Shown: positions 47,733 to 59,689 of the stretch, in pieces
Layout of the letters: each line of letters starts with the position of its first letter
Position numbering within the stretch: the stretch's first letter is position 1
NCBI GenBank assembly: GCA_037043015.1
Contig: CM073325.1
Span: 17,587,001 to 17,651,000 of the forward strand
Direction of reading: 5' to 3'
DNA: 64,000 nt
Source of the DNA: Bryum argenteum
Taxonomy: Eukaryota > Streptophyta > Bryopsida > Bryales > Bryaceae
Notes under the pieces: model-generated
Database searches by the model: none
What the model saw: only the letters and a program-made list of their open reading frames with translations
Told to the model about the DNA's origin: nothing
Position numbers and translations under genes: made by a program

Positions 47733-47965
47733 TTTTTATTTCCCCTTCAATTCATACAATCTCCTCTCCACACATGGCATGCGGAGAGGAATGAAACGAA
47801 GGGGAAATAAAAGTAGAGAGTCGAGGCCATGGTACAGACAAAATATGTTCTGGAGTTATCTCTTGGGATGTATAAAATTCATTGATTCATGCACCGAAAG
47901 AGATGACTCAAGAGCATTGTGTTTGTTCCATGGCCTCGGCTCTCTACTTATATTCCCCCCTCGCT
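47733..47965. repeat. Compound foldback, copy 1
   Basis: TTTTATTTCCCCTTC is followed 60 bp on by GAAGGGGAAATAAAA. Next, GTAGAGAGTCGAGGCCATGG is mirrored 100 bp later by CCATGGCCTCGGCTCTCTAC. The middle segment can pair with either side. A duplicate lies at 48550-48785. Confidence 0.75.
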
Positions 47966-48549
47966 CCATACCGCTGCGTTTTCATGTTGAGCAATTTCTG
48001 ATCCCACAACCCACGTTTCCGCCCGGTGGACCGACGCAAGAGAGATACCACAGATGAACCTGTCTGGTGGAAGCCCTTTTTCTTTTTCTCCTTCGTTTCA
48101 TTTGCGAGCTCCTCCACATCTGCGTAACGCATCATTGATCCCATCCTCGTCGTTCCGTACTCCTCGACGAAGTTCGCCAATTGCTATCCTTCCCGCAAGT
48201 GTCGGAGCGGAAATCGAATGCGTGGTTCAATGCGAAAATAATCCACTTGACAGGGCAAAGAGAATCGACATATTGCTCGAAACCCCATTGTAGTTTTGTG
48301 CCTGCAAGCAAATCCTGTTTACATGAAATAATACTGTTCAACCTTTTCGCATTTTCGCTCGTTCTCCGGCTTGCGTCATTTTTATTTCCCCTTCGTTTCA
48401 TTGGTGGGTTCCCGTACATCTGCATCCCTCTTCATCAATCCCGGCCTCGTCAGTCCAAAACTCCTCGAGGAACTTCGCTCCCCTGCTCTTCTTGCCGTAA
48501 GTGTTGCAGCAGAAATCCAATGCGTGGAATGCGAAAATAATCCACTACC

Positions 48550-48785
48550 TGTTTTTATTTCCCCTTCGATTCATACAATTTGCTCTCCACACATGACATG
48601 CGGAGAGGAATGAAACGAAGGGGAAATAAAAGTAGAAAGTCGGGGCCATGGTACAAACCAAATATGTTCTGAAGCTATCTCTTGGGATGTATATAACTAA
48701 GTGATTCATGCACCGAAAGAGATGACTCAAGAGCATTGTGTTTGTTCCATGGCCCTAGCTCTCTACTTATATTCCCCCCTCGCTC
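48550..48785. repeat. Compound foldback, copy 2
   Basis: It has the same layout as 47733-47965 with scattered substitutions. Pairing in the second hairpin is weaker here (GTAGAAAGTCGGGGCCATGG against CCATGGCCCTAGCTCTCTAC). Confidence 0.72.
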
Positions 48786-50954
48786 CATACCGCTGCGCTT
48801 TCATGTCAAGCAATTTCTGTCCTTCATCCGGTGAGCTACTAATACTGTTCAGTCTTTTCGCATTTTCGCTCGTTCTCCATACTGCCACATTTTTATTTCC
48901 CCTTCATTTCATTGGTGAGTTCCCCCGCATCAACATCCAGAGAGCTACTGAACGAGCTCCATAGTCTCCCTTTTTTTCCCTTAGTTTCATTGAATGGCTT
49001 TGCGCTCTCCAACCGAGTAGTCTTGTTTTTTTCCCTGAGTTTCGTTCCTCTCAAAGCATCAATCGGGGGGTGGAGAGCAAGCGAAAAACATCCACGCTCC
49101 GACAAGTATACAGGTGTGCTTGTTCTCGTTCTCCAGCCTGTGTCATTTTTATTTCCCCTTCGTTTCATTGGTTCTCCGTCAGTCTGCATCAATGTTGGAC
49201 GAGTTCCATATCTCCACGACGTATCAAGCGTTCTCCCTATACCATCGTTCAAAACCTCCACCTTAACATCCTGCCGGGCCTTAGTCAGATTCGTATCTCC
49301 TGAACAATTTTGACATTCCTTCAAACATCCTCAAACATCCTTCTTCATGAAGTTGAAGCGAGACTCACAGTAATGCTAGTTTACGGTCATACCGGACCCC
49401 GGATCTGAACGACGGATTTGAACGTGAATCATGAAAATTCAGCAAATCAATGGTACCGATGCACCAACAACTCGTCGTCAGACATGATTTTTTTTTTCCC
49501 TTAGTTTCATTCAAGTCGTAAAACTTCTCTACATCCATCGCCAGGGTCCAATAAACTACATAGGTGGATAAAAATGGCTTCGAGTGGACTCCCGTCAATG
49601 TTGCTTTCCTTGGGGTGCTTCAGCTTGGTGGTCCACCGCACAACTGTCGACGTATCGAATCCCCTCCCCGGAAGATCTTAGGGACATAGCGAACGTTGTT
49701 ACCGCCACCGGTTCGTTCCTTTGCCATCTTGGATCCATCCGAAAGCCAATCCCACATGAAATTAGACTGGCATCGAATTGAACAAACGAGACTCAAATGT
49801 ACGGGGGACCAATGCTTGGTAAATTCCAAAGTAATCCACCACCAGGTCCAAAGACATCGCTCGCATTGACTCCATCTCCGCTGCCTCTTAAGTCCACCGA
49901 TCCTATTTTGAACCTCTGTTGATCACATATTTATTTTCGTGGATGAGAAAATATGCATCTCCACTGTACTTCAAAATCTTGTGCTGGACGGACTGCTAAT
50001 TTATGGTCGTCCCGGACCGTGGCACCCCAAACTTCTGGACGACCATCGAGAACCATCTAAGTCAGCTGGGATGAATCTTCGGGGCACGCTAGTTTAGGGT
50101 CGTCTCGGACCATAGCACTCTGGCTTCCAAACAACCGTCGATAATCACGCAAGTCGATCAGGAAGGCGTGCTAGTTTAGGGTCGTCCCGGACCAAGACAC
50201 GAGCAGTACCATGTTGCTCATACAGTATTATTCACAAGCATGCAACTGAATAAATGAAGGGCCGCACTAAAAAATCAAAACAAGACTCGGAGTAGTGTGG
50301 CACAGAAGCGAGGTAAAGGGAGACTAAAGACCAATATGCAAAAAACTCTACCCCTTCTGTGAGGGAGGAGACCCCATTTATTAAAAAATATCAAGTCCAA
50401 CTTCAGTGAAGTGATTGGGACTACGCAAACAAACCTATGAACTATTGACTAGAAGTAAACTGCTTCAGTGAAGTCCGAGCATTCACTTTCTGTAACTGAG
50501 TATTGTCGCCGTCGGAATCCTCAACTACAGGAACACGTACACACTCGCTTGAATTCTTGTGGGTGCCGGGCCATGAGATCCGTCCACAAGCATGAAGAAG
50601 CACCTTGAGAACCACCTTGGGAACCACCTTTTGAACCATCTCCTCAAATTAATATCATCTCCAAATCGTGGAGGACTTCGGTATAGTCTTCATCTCCTTT
50701 GCAATTCCTGCAACATCACAACTTCACAACAAGTGGCCACGAACGGTGGTTTTTTTAAAACGGAAGGCTGGTGGCAATTGAGATACACCGCCTCGGCCCA
50801 TATTTACGAACAGTAGTTCGTAAATGTTTACGGCCTTCAAATTTCTGTACGAATCATGTAACAGATACGATGTGCAGCAGTGCAGGTATCCTAGTTTAGG
50901 GTCGATCCGGACCAAACATGCATTCATCGGCTCATCCATCCAGTAATTTCCTCC

Positions 50955-51205
50955 TAAGTCTCCAGTCGCTCACGAACAAGCTTTCGTAACAATGTAATAT
51001 GAAGCTGATGGACGGCAGACATCCTAACGGTCAGCAGGAAGTGCATTTTAGAGCACTCACGAGTATTGTGCATATCAGTACTCGAAAATGCCATTCAAAA
51101 TGGGGTGCCCGAAAATACTCTTCGTGCTCAACGTCACGATGATTGCAGACGATCAATTTCATATCACACCGTTATGAAAGCTGATTCGTGAGCGACTGAA
51201 GACTT
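50955..51205. repeat. Long foldback HP1
   Basis: The left arm from AAGTCTCCAGTCGCTCACGA pairs with the right arm ending TTCGTGAGCGACTGAAGACTT. Pairing extends inward through GCTTTCGTAAC / GTTATGAAAGC and ATATGAAGCTGATGGACGG. Arms are about 70 bp with mismatches. Part of it (GAGCGAC...GAGAC) recurs near 52040. Confidence 0.7.
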
Positions 51206-51231
51206 TGAAACCCAGTTCAAATTCTCTCATG

Positions 51232-51428
51232 ATTCCTCGTCTTTGTTATGTTTACTCGTACGATATTCTCCCAGCAACTCAAGGTACAAAACGATGAGGG
51301 CCATATTTGGACAAAGTTCCAATCAATTCTTAACTCACGCCATGATTCTACTTCGTAGTAGCATTACTTCAAAGTAGCCCGAGTTGTCAGGAGAATATGA
51401 TACGAGCAAGCAAAACTAAGAGGAGAAA
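51232..51428. repeat. Long foldback HP2
   Basis: The left arm CCTCGTCTTTGTTATGTTTA, then CTCGTACGATATTCTCC, is mirrored at 51378-51428 by GGAGAATATGATACGAG, then CAAGCAAAACTAAGAGGAG. Arms are about 50 bp with a roughly 95-bp loop. Confidence 0.7.
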
Positions 51429-51670
51429 CAATACTTCTTTCACTCCCTTGCCACAACTCTATCTCAATACGAACAAGTCTCCGGGCTCCAAATCATATGC
51501 TCTAAATCAGATACTCAGTCTCCACTGCGCTTTATACGTAATGGGTTGACAATGAAGCTTACAATTTGGCCTTTTGTAACCATGTAATGCCCACTTTATC
51601 CAAGGCAATCAACTTAACGCGAAACATGAAAAGCATCTTCCAGCATTTGCTGGATCTGAGGCGAGAGGAG

Positions 51671-51949
51671 GCTTGGTAGTAGAGAATAGACTTGGGTGTC
51701 TGCTTCTTCCAGCTCTTGCTCAGTACTTAAACCCAACGAATTTCAAGCTTCTCTGTCGGAATTCTCCAAGTGTCGAGCACTTGGATTACAATATCAGTAG
51801 AATTGAACACTGTTCAGTGCTACTGATTCTGTAATCCAAGTGCCAGTCAACGAGAGAATAGCGAGAGAGAAACCTGTAATTCATTTGATGTAAGTACGGG
51901 GTAAGAGCGGAAAGTAGCAGACATACGAGTCTATTCTCTACCACAAAAC
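51671..51949. repeat. Long foldback HP3, small-RNA-precursor-like
   Basis: The inner arms GCACTTGGATTACAATATCA (from 51777) and TGATTCTGTAATCCAAGTGC (to 51843) are nearly complementary with a tiny loop. The outer arms also pair: GTAGAGAATAGACTTGGGTG near 51677 with the mirror of CGAGTCTATTCTCTACCAC near 51945. The whole is a stem of about 140 bp with spaced mismatches, typical of a MITE or a young plant microRNA precursor. Confidence 0.75.
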
Positions 51950-52692
51950 TAGCAAATGCCGGAAAATGCTCTTCAAGTTTAGCGTCACGATTATTGCTTT
52001 GGATGAACTCGACATCAAATGGTTAGAAAAGGCGAAATTGTGAGCGACAGGAGACTGTCAACCATTTACATATAAGGGGCAAAGGAGATCGAGTAGCAAA
52101 GGGAGGCATGAATTAGAGACCTGAAGGTTGCACATATTGGGAAAGAGGGGCACATCTGCTAGTTTAGGGTCATTCTGGACCATGTCTCAACGCTTCGAAC
52201 AACCATGGGGAGTACCAAGGACTAGTACTCCTATTTGATTCACTGCTTACGAACGGCCGTTCGTATAATCAAGTAAACAACATTTTAAATACCAGCGTGA
52301 TTCATGAAGATAGCCAACTGCGGCCACGTAATTACATCTGTATGGTAACTGTCAACCGTCATGGACATGCTTATTGCATTACACACTAAGAAATAACTGT
52401 CTAATTTAATCAACATCTAAGTCAATGTGACTTCCTTTCTAAGAATGTAAAGTGAAGGGGGGAAGCCCAAAATAATTTGTAAGCGGGAGATGTATCGAAC
52501 AATACATTTGATGTCAATTAACATACTACGTTCTCCCAAGTTTATTTTTCTGTATTCATTTTTAACTGTTTGGCATTCACTTGGGAATATATAACATTAT
52601 GCTACTTTCTTATGTTAGGCATTTCAGATAGGTTGACATTATTTTTTTTGAAATCTTTACATGTAACTCATGGACGTGGGCTTCATTCATAA

Positions 52693-55600
52693 TTATTCCG
52701 GGCAGGAACCGGAGTCCGCATCGTCCTCATACGCACGCGGAGTACCAGAGGAGTCGCTAACGGAAACCACCATCGGATACTCCGGACATTCGATAGGCTC
52801 CATGTCCTTGCGTTTTACACCATGACAACTGCCGTAATGCATTTGTCCGACAGTCCAAAGGTCATGTATTTTTTGCGTGGCATTGCTGTGGAGATAGGGA
52901 ACCTGAATATACAACATGTGCAACTCGAAGTATGAGCCCAGGTCGGAAAAACGTGTTCATGGTTTCATTAATTCCTTTGATCAATCTGTACAATGCTTAA
53001 CAAGTATGGTTGCTCCACTCCCTCGGGTAATCTGAATGGTATGGACAGTTTTGGATTTGCTGAGGGAGAGGGACAACCCTGCTATAGGGGAAAAAGAAAC
53101 AAAATCTGTGATAGGGAAAAATGCGTCACCCTATCGAATGGCTAAAAACCCACGCTGACTAACTATTAACAACTGGAACTACCCAAATGGGTTTCCAGCC
53201 CCAATATAATATCTATGGATTGCCAGCAGCAGCAGAGTCTTCCCCCGCAGTATCCACATGGGCGGGGACAAATATCCTGGATTGTACCTGTTTAGAAGAA
53301 ACAGATAACATCAACAACCTTACCATACATGGGAACATCTATGTCTTGGTTATTCATGTAAGGTACTGAGAGTTCGTTCGACATACACGGAAAATCTTAG
53401 TTCTGAGGACTTACCATTGGGACTGTAGAATCCGGCTCCGTGACGGTGGGCGGATCCGAGAGCGCAACGATGGATGGAGAAGCAGCGTTAGAGACCCCGG
53501 ATTGTATTTCGGACCGGAAGCCAGGAATAGATTCCTGGTTAACGATTGGGAACGTAATCTTCCCCGTTTCAAGGTCCTTGTACACCCTCTGGAGGACCTC
53601 CTCCCTTATCTTCTTCTCCAGCCTCTCAGTCACCTCTTGAAGCTCGGCTTTGCGCTTCCGTGACTCTGCCTCGATTCTCTCCGTCTTCACATCCTACAGC
53701 TCTTGACCTGTCTGCTGGGATGAGGCAGCTCCTGAAGGGATGTCATTCTCCTCCTCCGCCGGATCGGGCTTCTTGGCTTCGACCGGGACCCGAACATGGC
53801 TGATTCCTGCTCGATTAATGGCAAAGTTCCCCTTGGGAGGAAGCACGCACTGGAAGCGTTGGAACAGCCTTCCTCTGACTCGCTCATCCTCCTCATCATC
53901 AGAAGAGTCACTGTTGAGGATTATACGGTCCGGGGCTGGTCTCGAGAACTTCTTCGCAAAGACCTCGTTGTCCAGTTCGATCTCTTTGGCCCTTTCCTCC
54001 CTCCGTCTCCTTGCAACCTCTTCTTTGGCCCGCCACGCCAGTTCTGCTTCCTTGGCAATCCGCCTTGCCATGGCCTCCTCGTCCTCTACGTCCATGCCTT
54101 CGCCCTCAACCGCCGCGGGGGTCACCACAGGGGTTGCCTCCAAGAAAGCTGAATCTTGCTGAAGTGACGTTGACGCACTTCCCTCTGCGACAGCCTTCCC
54201 CTTCGACGCCATCTCTGCCTCGGCCATCTCCATCATTCCCTTCGCTGCGTCACCCTTCTCCATCGAGGCATTTTCTGCCTCATGCTCAGCCAACTCACTC
54301 GAGGCTTTCAGCTCAGCCATGGCCTTCTCCTTTGCAACGGCCAACTCTGTCGGAGCCTTCGCCTCAGCCTCGGCCCTCTCGACCGAGGCCTTCGCCTCTG
54401 CCTCGGCCAACTCTCTCTTGGCCTTCGCCTCAGCCTCGGCCAACTCTCTCCCGGCCTTTGCCTCAGCCTCGGCCAACTCTCTCGCAGCCTTCGCCTCAGC
54501 CTCGGCCCTCTCGACCTCAGCCTTGGCATGTGCCACCGCCGAGGCCTTCTTCTCTGCCTCGGCCAACTCTTCCCTCTCCATGGAAGCCATCGCCTCTGCA
54601 TCCACGCTCTCCGTCGTGGGCATCTCATCCTCGGCCCTTGCGAGGTCCGCCGCTGTGGCGTCCTCGCTCTCTGCACTTACGAACGGCCGTTCGTAAGTAC
54701 AAGGTATCACAGCCCATTGGGAATCCACGTCCCCCAAGTCAATCGTGCGCTGCTCGGGACTTAGCAATATCTGTGCCAGTCTGCTCGTTAGGACATCCGC
54801 AGAATCCTCTGCGATCCTAGCTATTCGATACTGAGAATGCGCATGGACGTCCTCGACCTCCACTTCAGTATCGACTTGGGCCTCCGCGAAATTGCTGCTT
54901 GTGTCCTCCTGTTGCACATTCGCAGGCACTTCGTCGACCGAATTCACATGCTGCTCTTCCACCCTTGGTTCAGGACCCCCGCTGGACACCGAATCATCCA
55001 CCTTCGATCCCGGAGACCTTTCCGATTCTCCCGAATCACCGGATCGCGAATCTACATCGTCCTTGTCTCGGGATCCTGACTTCAAGGAGAGGACTTCATC
55101 CTCTGCTGTAGGACTGATCGGATCAGCAACGCCTGGCGATGTCTCTACGTCTGGCAGAACTTCGTCATTCTCGTCGGGGCGTTGAGAACTCTGCGTAGAT
55201 ATCCCAGCTCCAACACTTGATTGTGACTGGTGAACAAAGTCGTCCCTGTCCTCAGGGTAAAATGCACCCGGCCTCAGACCTGCCACGACCTCGTAATTTA
55301 CAAGCGGGTAGACGACCCTGAAATCATACGAGTCAATTAGATCCCCGATCATTAGTTCCTTCTTCGGAAGGAAGTATATCGGCCACATCGAAGGACCCTC
55401 CGACACCGCCTTGAAGGACAAGGATACATTCCTATGCCGAAACGTTTCAATGCAGATTGTGTTCCTCTCCATCATCTGATACACAACAATGCCACAACTA
55501 ATTAGTAAGGTCGAAAAACTTACGAACGGCCGTTCGTGAAATGCACTGAAATATGAGGTTTACGAACTGCCGTTCGTAACCAAACACCAACAGAATCTTA

Positions 55601-58600
55601 CCCGGCAAGCGCGCAGGGCTTTAGTGCCGGCAAAAGCCAGAATGATGTTGTCGTTCTTCTCCGTGTGGCGGGAAAGGAACCGCAAATACGTCTCCATTTG
55701 CAATTCGTCACTGTAGATGAAGTCCTTGTGCTCGGCCCGATAGAAATCTTGCTTCTCGAAGTGCTTCCCGAGCAATGTCTCTTCAGCAATGTCATCGGAG
55801 AAGTAGCGCTCGTTGCCGTCAGGATAGGTGAACTTCTTCTCCAGGTACGTGATGGAATCGACCTGCGCTCTCTTTGCCTTCGCCATTGGCTCGCCCGGCA
55901 TGTACCTGTACTGGACATGCTTACAACGGTACTCCGTGAAGAAGTTTGCATGAAGCATGTCCACGTAGCTCTGGCGGTCCACGGGGGCAATAATCATCCA
56001 CGCCTTGACGTTGGCGCAACCAATTTTCTCGGTCCTTTTCTTGATGTTGACCATCATCATCTGCCAGCTGGTTGTAATCTCGGCAGCCGTCGACACCGGG
56101 AGGGAAATGGCGGAGATCAAGAATGCCGGCGGTAAGTTTCTTCGACTTGAATGGCCTGGTTACATTCTTGTCCAGCAGACCAGCTGGACCGAACTCTGCA
56201 GTCCCGTTCGATAGCCTGTTCTCCGTAGGCTTCCACGCAATAAATACAGACCAGTTGCCCGAGCGGACAGCATCTGTTCGATACTCGTTCACCAAGGCTT
56301 GGTCAATTCTCTTCCGGCATTGCTTGGGGGGAAACTCTGGGGTCTTCTTGTTGACCGCAATGGTATCCTTGATGAAGCTTTCCATCCCCTCACTGAAGTA
56401 GATTGCTTGCATGATGCAAGAAGAAAACATAGTCTTCTTCTTCCATTCCTTCCATGCTCCGGATTTTACCTGCTGGTTCTCGTCGAAGAAGGGATTAAGA
56501 TCCTTCTCCACGTACGAAATACGATCCCCAATGGTTTTGAGGATGACGTCCTTCCACTTCCTCCGCTCGCAGTGCTTCTCCAATAAAAGAGCCCGAGTCC
56601 AATTCCGAGGGGCCTTTCCAAGATAAATACGCGGGGGGTTCGCGAGGATGTAGTCCGCAGCCTCCTCAACTTGAGCCGTCGTTAAGCTCGCGAGTCCACG
56701 GAGGGATGTTCCGGAGATGAGACTCAGGTTTGTCAGCTCTTTACAATTCGCTGAATGCTTCACCTCTTTCCCCGTATCCAGGTCGATCAAATCACCGGAC
56801 TCGAAGTTCTTGAGGACTTTCTCCCATTTCTCCCACACGTTGTCGGGTGCCATAATTATCTGGCGTTCACCCCTCTTCTCCCACTCGACAGTAATTGGTC
56901 GATTGGGATTCTCCTGTTTGATGGTATGGCTCAGGGATTGGATTGCTCTCTCGCGGAACGACTGCGGCACAAAAAAGTTCAGCGGTTAGAAATTGTACGC
57001 ACGGCCGTTTGTAAACTACTTGCTCTGCGTACCGTGATGTGAAATTCTTCTATGACTTTGCTACTCTAATATGAAGTTGTCCTTAGTTTACGAACTGCAG
57101 TTCGTAAAATGAATGATATTTTTTCTTGCTTGGTTTTACGAACTGCAGTTCGTAAAATAAACGATATTTTATCTGCTTGGTTTTACGAACTGCAGTTCGT
57201 AAAACTACTGATATTCTATCTTGCTCGTTTGAAATGATGACTGCTTCACTAAAGAAGTTCAGCGGTTAGATGTTCGGATACGCACGACTGTTCGTTTACT
57301 TCGCTGTGCATTTTGAGATCTCATGTGCATCCCTATCGTTGTGAGACAAGACTATCAAGAAGCAGTCCACAGTTTACGAACTGCAGTTCGTAAATTAACT
57401 CTTACATGCAATCCTGCTTGTATTAAAAGAAGAGAAGGTAATTACCTCATATTTCTGTTTTAGGATCGGATCCACCTTGTCATCCTCCACCGCCTCTTTC
57501 TTCTTTCGAGTCACGGCATTCTTCCTAACAAGTGGAGGTTTCCCCTCTTGCTCATACAGCACGCGACAGTGCAAAATAGCGCGGAGAAGTGACGTCAGGT
57601 GCCTCGCCTCGTTCTGGCCCTCGTTGCACTTGAAAGATAGGGCGTGCAAGTGGTGCACCTTGTCCGTCCAGACGACCTGCACGTCCCAAACCTTCAGCTC
57701 TTCCACTCGGTGGCAGCTCCTACGCATTGTCTCGTCTCCGAGGATGGACTTGGCGGCATGCCAAGTGTGTTGCCCGTTGATGATCTTGAACGTTCCGGCT
57801 TTGACACATTCCATCCAGTCCGTTGGCCTCCTCGAAAGATTCGGCATCACCGTCAGAATTGGCTTCGTGAAGTTGTGCACGAGCAGGCTGCGCTTGATCT
57901 CTTCCGCCCCAGAAGCTTCGTAGTCGCGATAAATTTTCCCACAACGGTGATCACTGGGCTCCATGTGTCCGATGGCGAGCTCGAAAAGCTGGTCGCGACC
58001 AAATATATACATGTAATCCGAGTCTTTGATGAATTTCTCATTGAGCTCGGCCTTCCTGCGTAGCAAGACATCCTTGTCTTCGTTCTTCGGATGTCCCGTC
58101 GTGGAAACTTGGGTCTCCAGGTGATATGGGATCTCCAAGGTTGCATCAAATGGTCTGGCCGCCGGATAGGAAGACCAAGTGTCCACAGTAAGCAACGTAA
58201 CCTTCGCTGGCTTCGCCTGCGGAAGGTTAATGATGTTCCGGATGTCGTCTACGCGTCCGGATGGTGCACTGCCTTGCACGGGGTTGTGCCCGGTCTGTGT
58301 AGGCGCCGCGGCAAGGATTGCGCCAGTGATGTTTCGAACCGGAGAACTCAGTCCGGAACTGCGGGTGCTTCGCGTCGATGGTATTCTCTCCGTTTGGACT
58401 GCTGCCTCCGGATCTGGAGAAAATTCGCCATGCACAGATGCGGATGCACTCCGCTCGCGTGCAAGCAATCGGAACTCCCGATCCTTCTCCTCTCTGCTTT
58501 TTGAGCTTGGGTACTCTCCGCGACATGGGTTACTTGCCGAGGTCTCTGCACATGACTACCACGGCGCGGTTCGGCGGTACTTGGACGAACCCCCTTGTTG

Positions 58601-58780
58601 GTGCGGAACGTCGCTTTCGATCGCCATCACGACCTCGGTGCCCTTCGTGCTCGTTCTCGCATCCGGCTTCTTTGTGCGCTTCGGGGCTTGGCTCTGTCTT
58701 CGCTTTGGTCGCCCATGGTGATCGGCTCTCGCCTCGCTCCCGAGTTTAGTCTGCAGATCTGAGACTTCCTCAATCGACAT
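52693..58780 (-). CDS. Large multi-exon gene with a ParB-like N-terminal domain, function unknown
   Basis: Exon A runs from MSIEEVSDL at 58780 to a GTAATT donor at 57446. It contains IKRSLLVHNFTKPILTV and FKIINGQHTWHAAKSIL, which match the ParB/Srx fold pattern (PI-V-strand, then II-GxHR-xxAA). Exon B (56961-55602) is a charged, helical domain I do not recognise. Exon C (55475-53415) starts at MMERNTICIETF and is acidic, then has about 12-residue Ala/Glu repeats (RELAEAEAKA) forming a likely coiled coil, and ends in a charged helix. A last exon (52902-52693) is possible; exons between 53413 and 52902 are unclear. A-B and B-C junctions are in phase. The model carries two in-frame amber codons and one frame change, so it is either recently broken, mis-modelled or edited. 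A basic PKRRQSQAPKRTKK stretch near the N-terminus could be a nuclear signal. An origin by transfer or from a selfish element is possible but unproven. Confidence 0.55.
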
Positions 58781-58899
58781 GCAACAAGGCCTTCTATTTG
58801 CTTCATCAAGCGGTTCCAAACATTTGCTATATCGTAGGATCCATGTTGATACGAAAGCCAAGGTCCTAGGTTGTTGAATATAAGCATCTTCCATGGATC

Positions 58900-59480
58900 G
58901 TCTAGTCTAGCGGTTTCGTTCAAGCAGTATTGAATATCGAACGGATGGTTGTCATCTAGACGTATAATAAGTTTACCAATCATCATATTTGACACCAATG
59001 TAAGTATCATTACGCCCGGGGAACTATTTAAACCATGTACTGAAATACCACGGAACGCCTTTCAGCGGTACTGGTTATTGGCCATGGGTTTTCCCACTGC
59101 CAGTTTGAATATGACATTGTGATCCATGGTTGTTGCCTCCGGGGCTATGGACCACGCAGAATTGCTAACCCCGTTAAGGGTTACTGCAGTCTCCGACTCC
59201 AGTACTTCACTTCTTTCCCATTCAGTAAGATCTGACGATTGTAATTCTGTGATGCAGGGGGACAAATTCGACGTCTGCGACATGAACCTATTATCGTCCA
59301 TCCCTGAGATTTCAGACAGGTAGGAGTTGTAAGCGGTCCGATATCACCACAAGGTATGTCACTTGCATATCATGGTTTACGGACGCTCGGTCATAGTTTA
59401 CTACACTGACATACAGAAGACGTTCTATCCGTCCTAAGAGGGGTTTCGATTCAGTTATGATTCATCCTTGTAAGCAGGGA
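58900..59480. other. 5' flank of the ParB-like gene
   Basis: No independent gene is seen. Short minus-strand frames (for example 59062-59301) have no motif and could be leader exons. The palindrome cluster begins at its right edge. Confidence 0.4.
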
Positions 59481-59689
59481 ATAATTTTACAAACTGCCGT
59501 TCATAAGTTTACTTCACTCGAGACGTGACTGACTCGACCTTGCACCTTATGAACGGCCTAGTACTGCGACCAAACTGCCGTCATTTCACTAACGCCCATG
59601 TTTTAGTTACTGAGGTCGTGACTCCTCAGCTTACGAACTGCCGTTTGTAATTGAGGAAAAGTCGACCTAACACGTAGCACGCGACCAAA

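Larger units (their letters stand above)
47385..49520. repeat. Dispersed/tandem GC-richer repeat family
   Basis: At least three diverged units (47388-47535, 48095-48250, 48395-48545) share CGTTTCATTGGTGGGTTCCC, an ACATCTGC(G/A)T core, CTCCTCGACGAACTTCGC and GAATGCGAAAATAATCC. Fragments such as TTTTTATTTCCCCTTCGTTT recur to about 49500, some inverted. On the minus strand the units read as similar short peptides (KFVEEHGLTEPG, NFVEEYGTTRMG), so they may derive from an old coding exon. No family is recognised. Confidence 0.7.
49375..52182. repeat. Six-copy interspersed motif CTAGTTTAGGGTCGTCCCGG
   Basis: Copies start near 49375, 49995, 50089, 50171, 50891 and 52159, all on the plus strand. Each is followed by ACC and usually AT/AA. 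The core GGTCGTCCCGGACC is an imperfect palindrome (GGTC...GACC). After several copies the text continues with a diverged AACGACCATC-like phrase. No gene frame explains them. The rest of 49520-52690 has no recognised gene. Confidence 0.75.

Noticed and set aside
49375-52182. Telomere-type TTTAGGG in the repeated CTAGTTTAGGG motif
   Set aside because: Only single TTTAGGG units occur, never in tandem, and always in the same longer motif.
54011-54820. Long plus-strand open frames (269, 160, 140 codons) opposite exon C of the ParB-like gene
   Set aside because: They are antisense shadows of the Ala/Glu repeat region; their Pro/Ser/Arg repeats follow from the opposite strand's codon bias.
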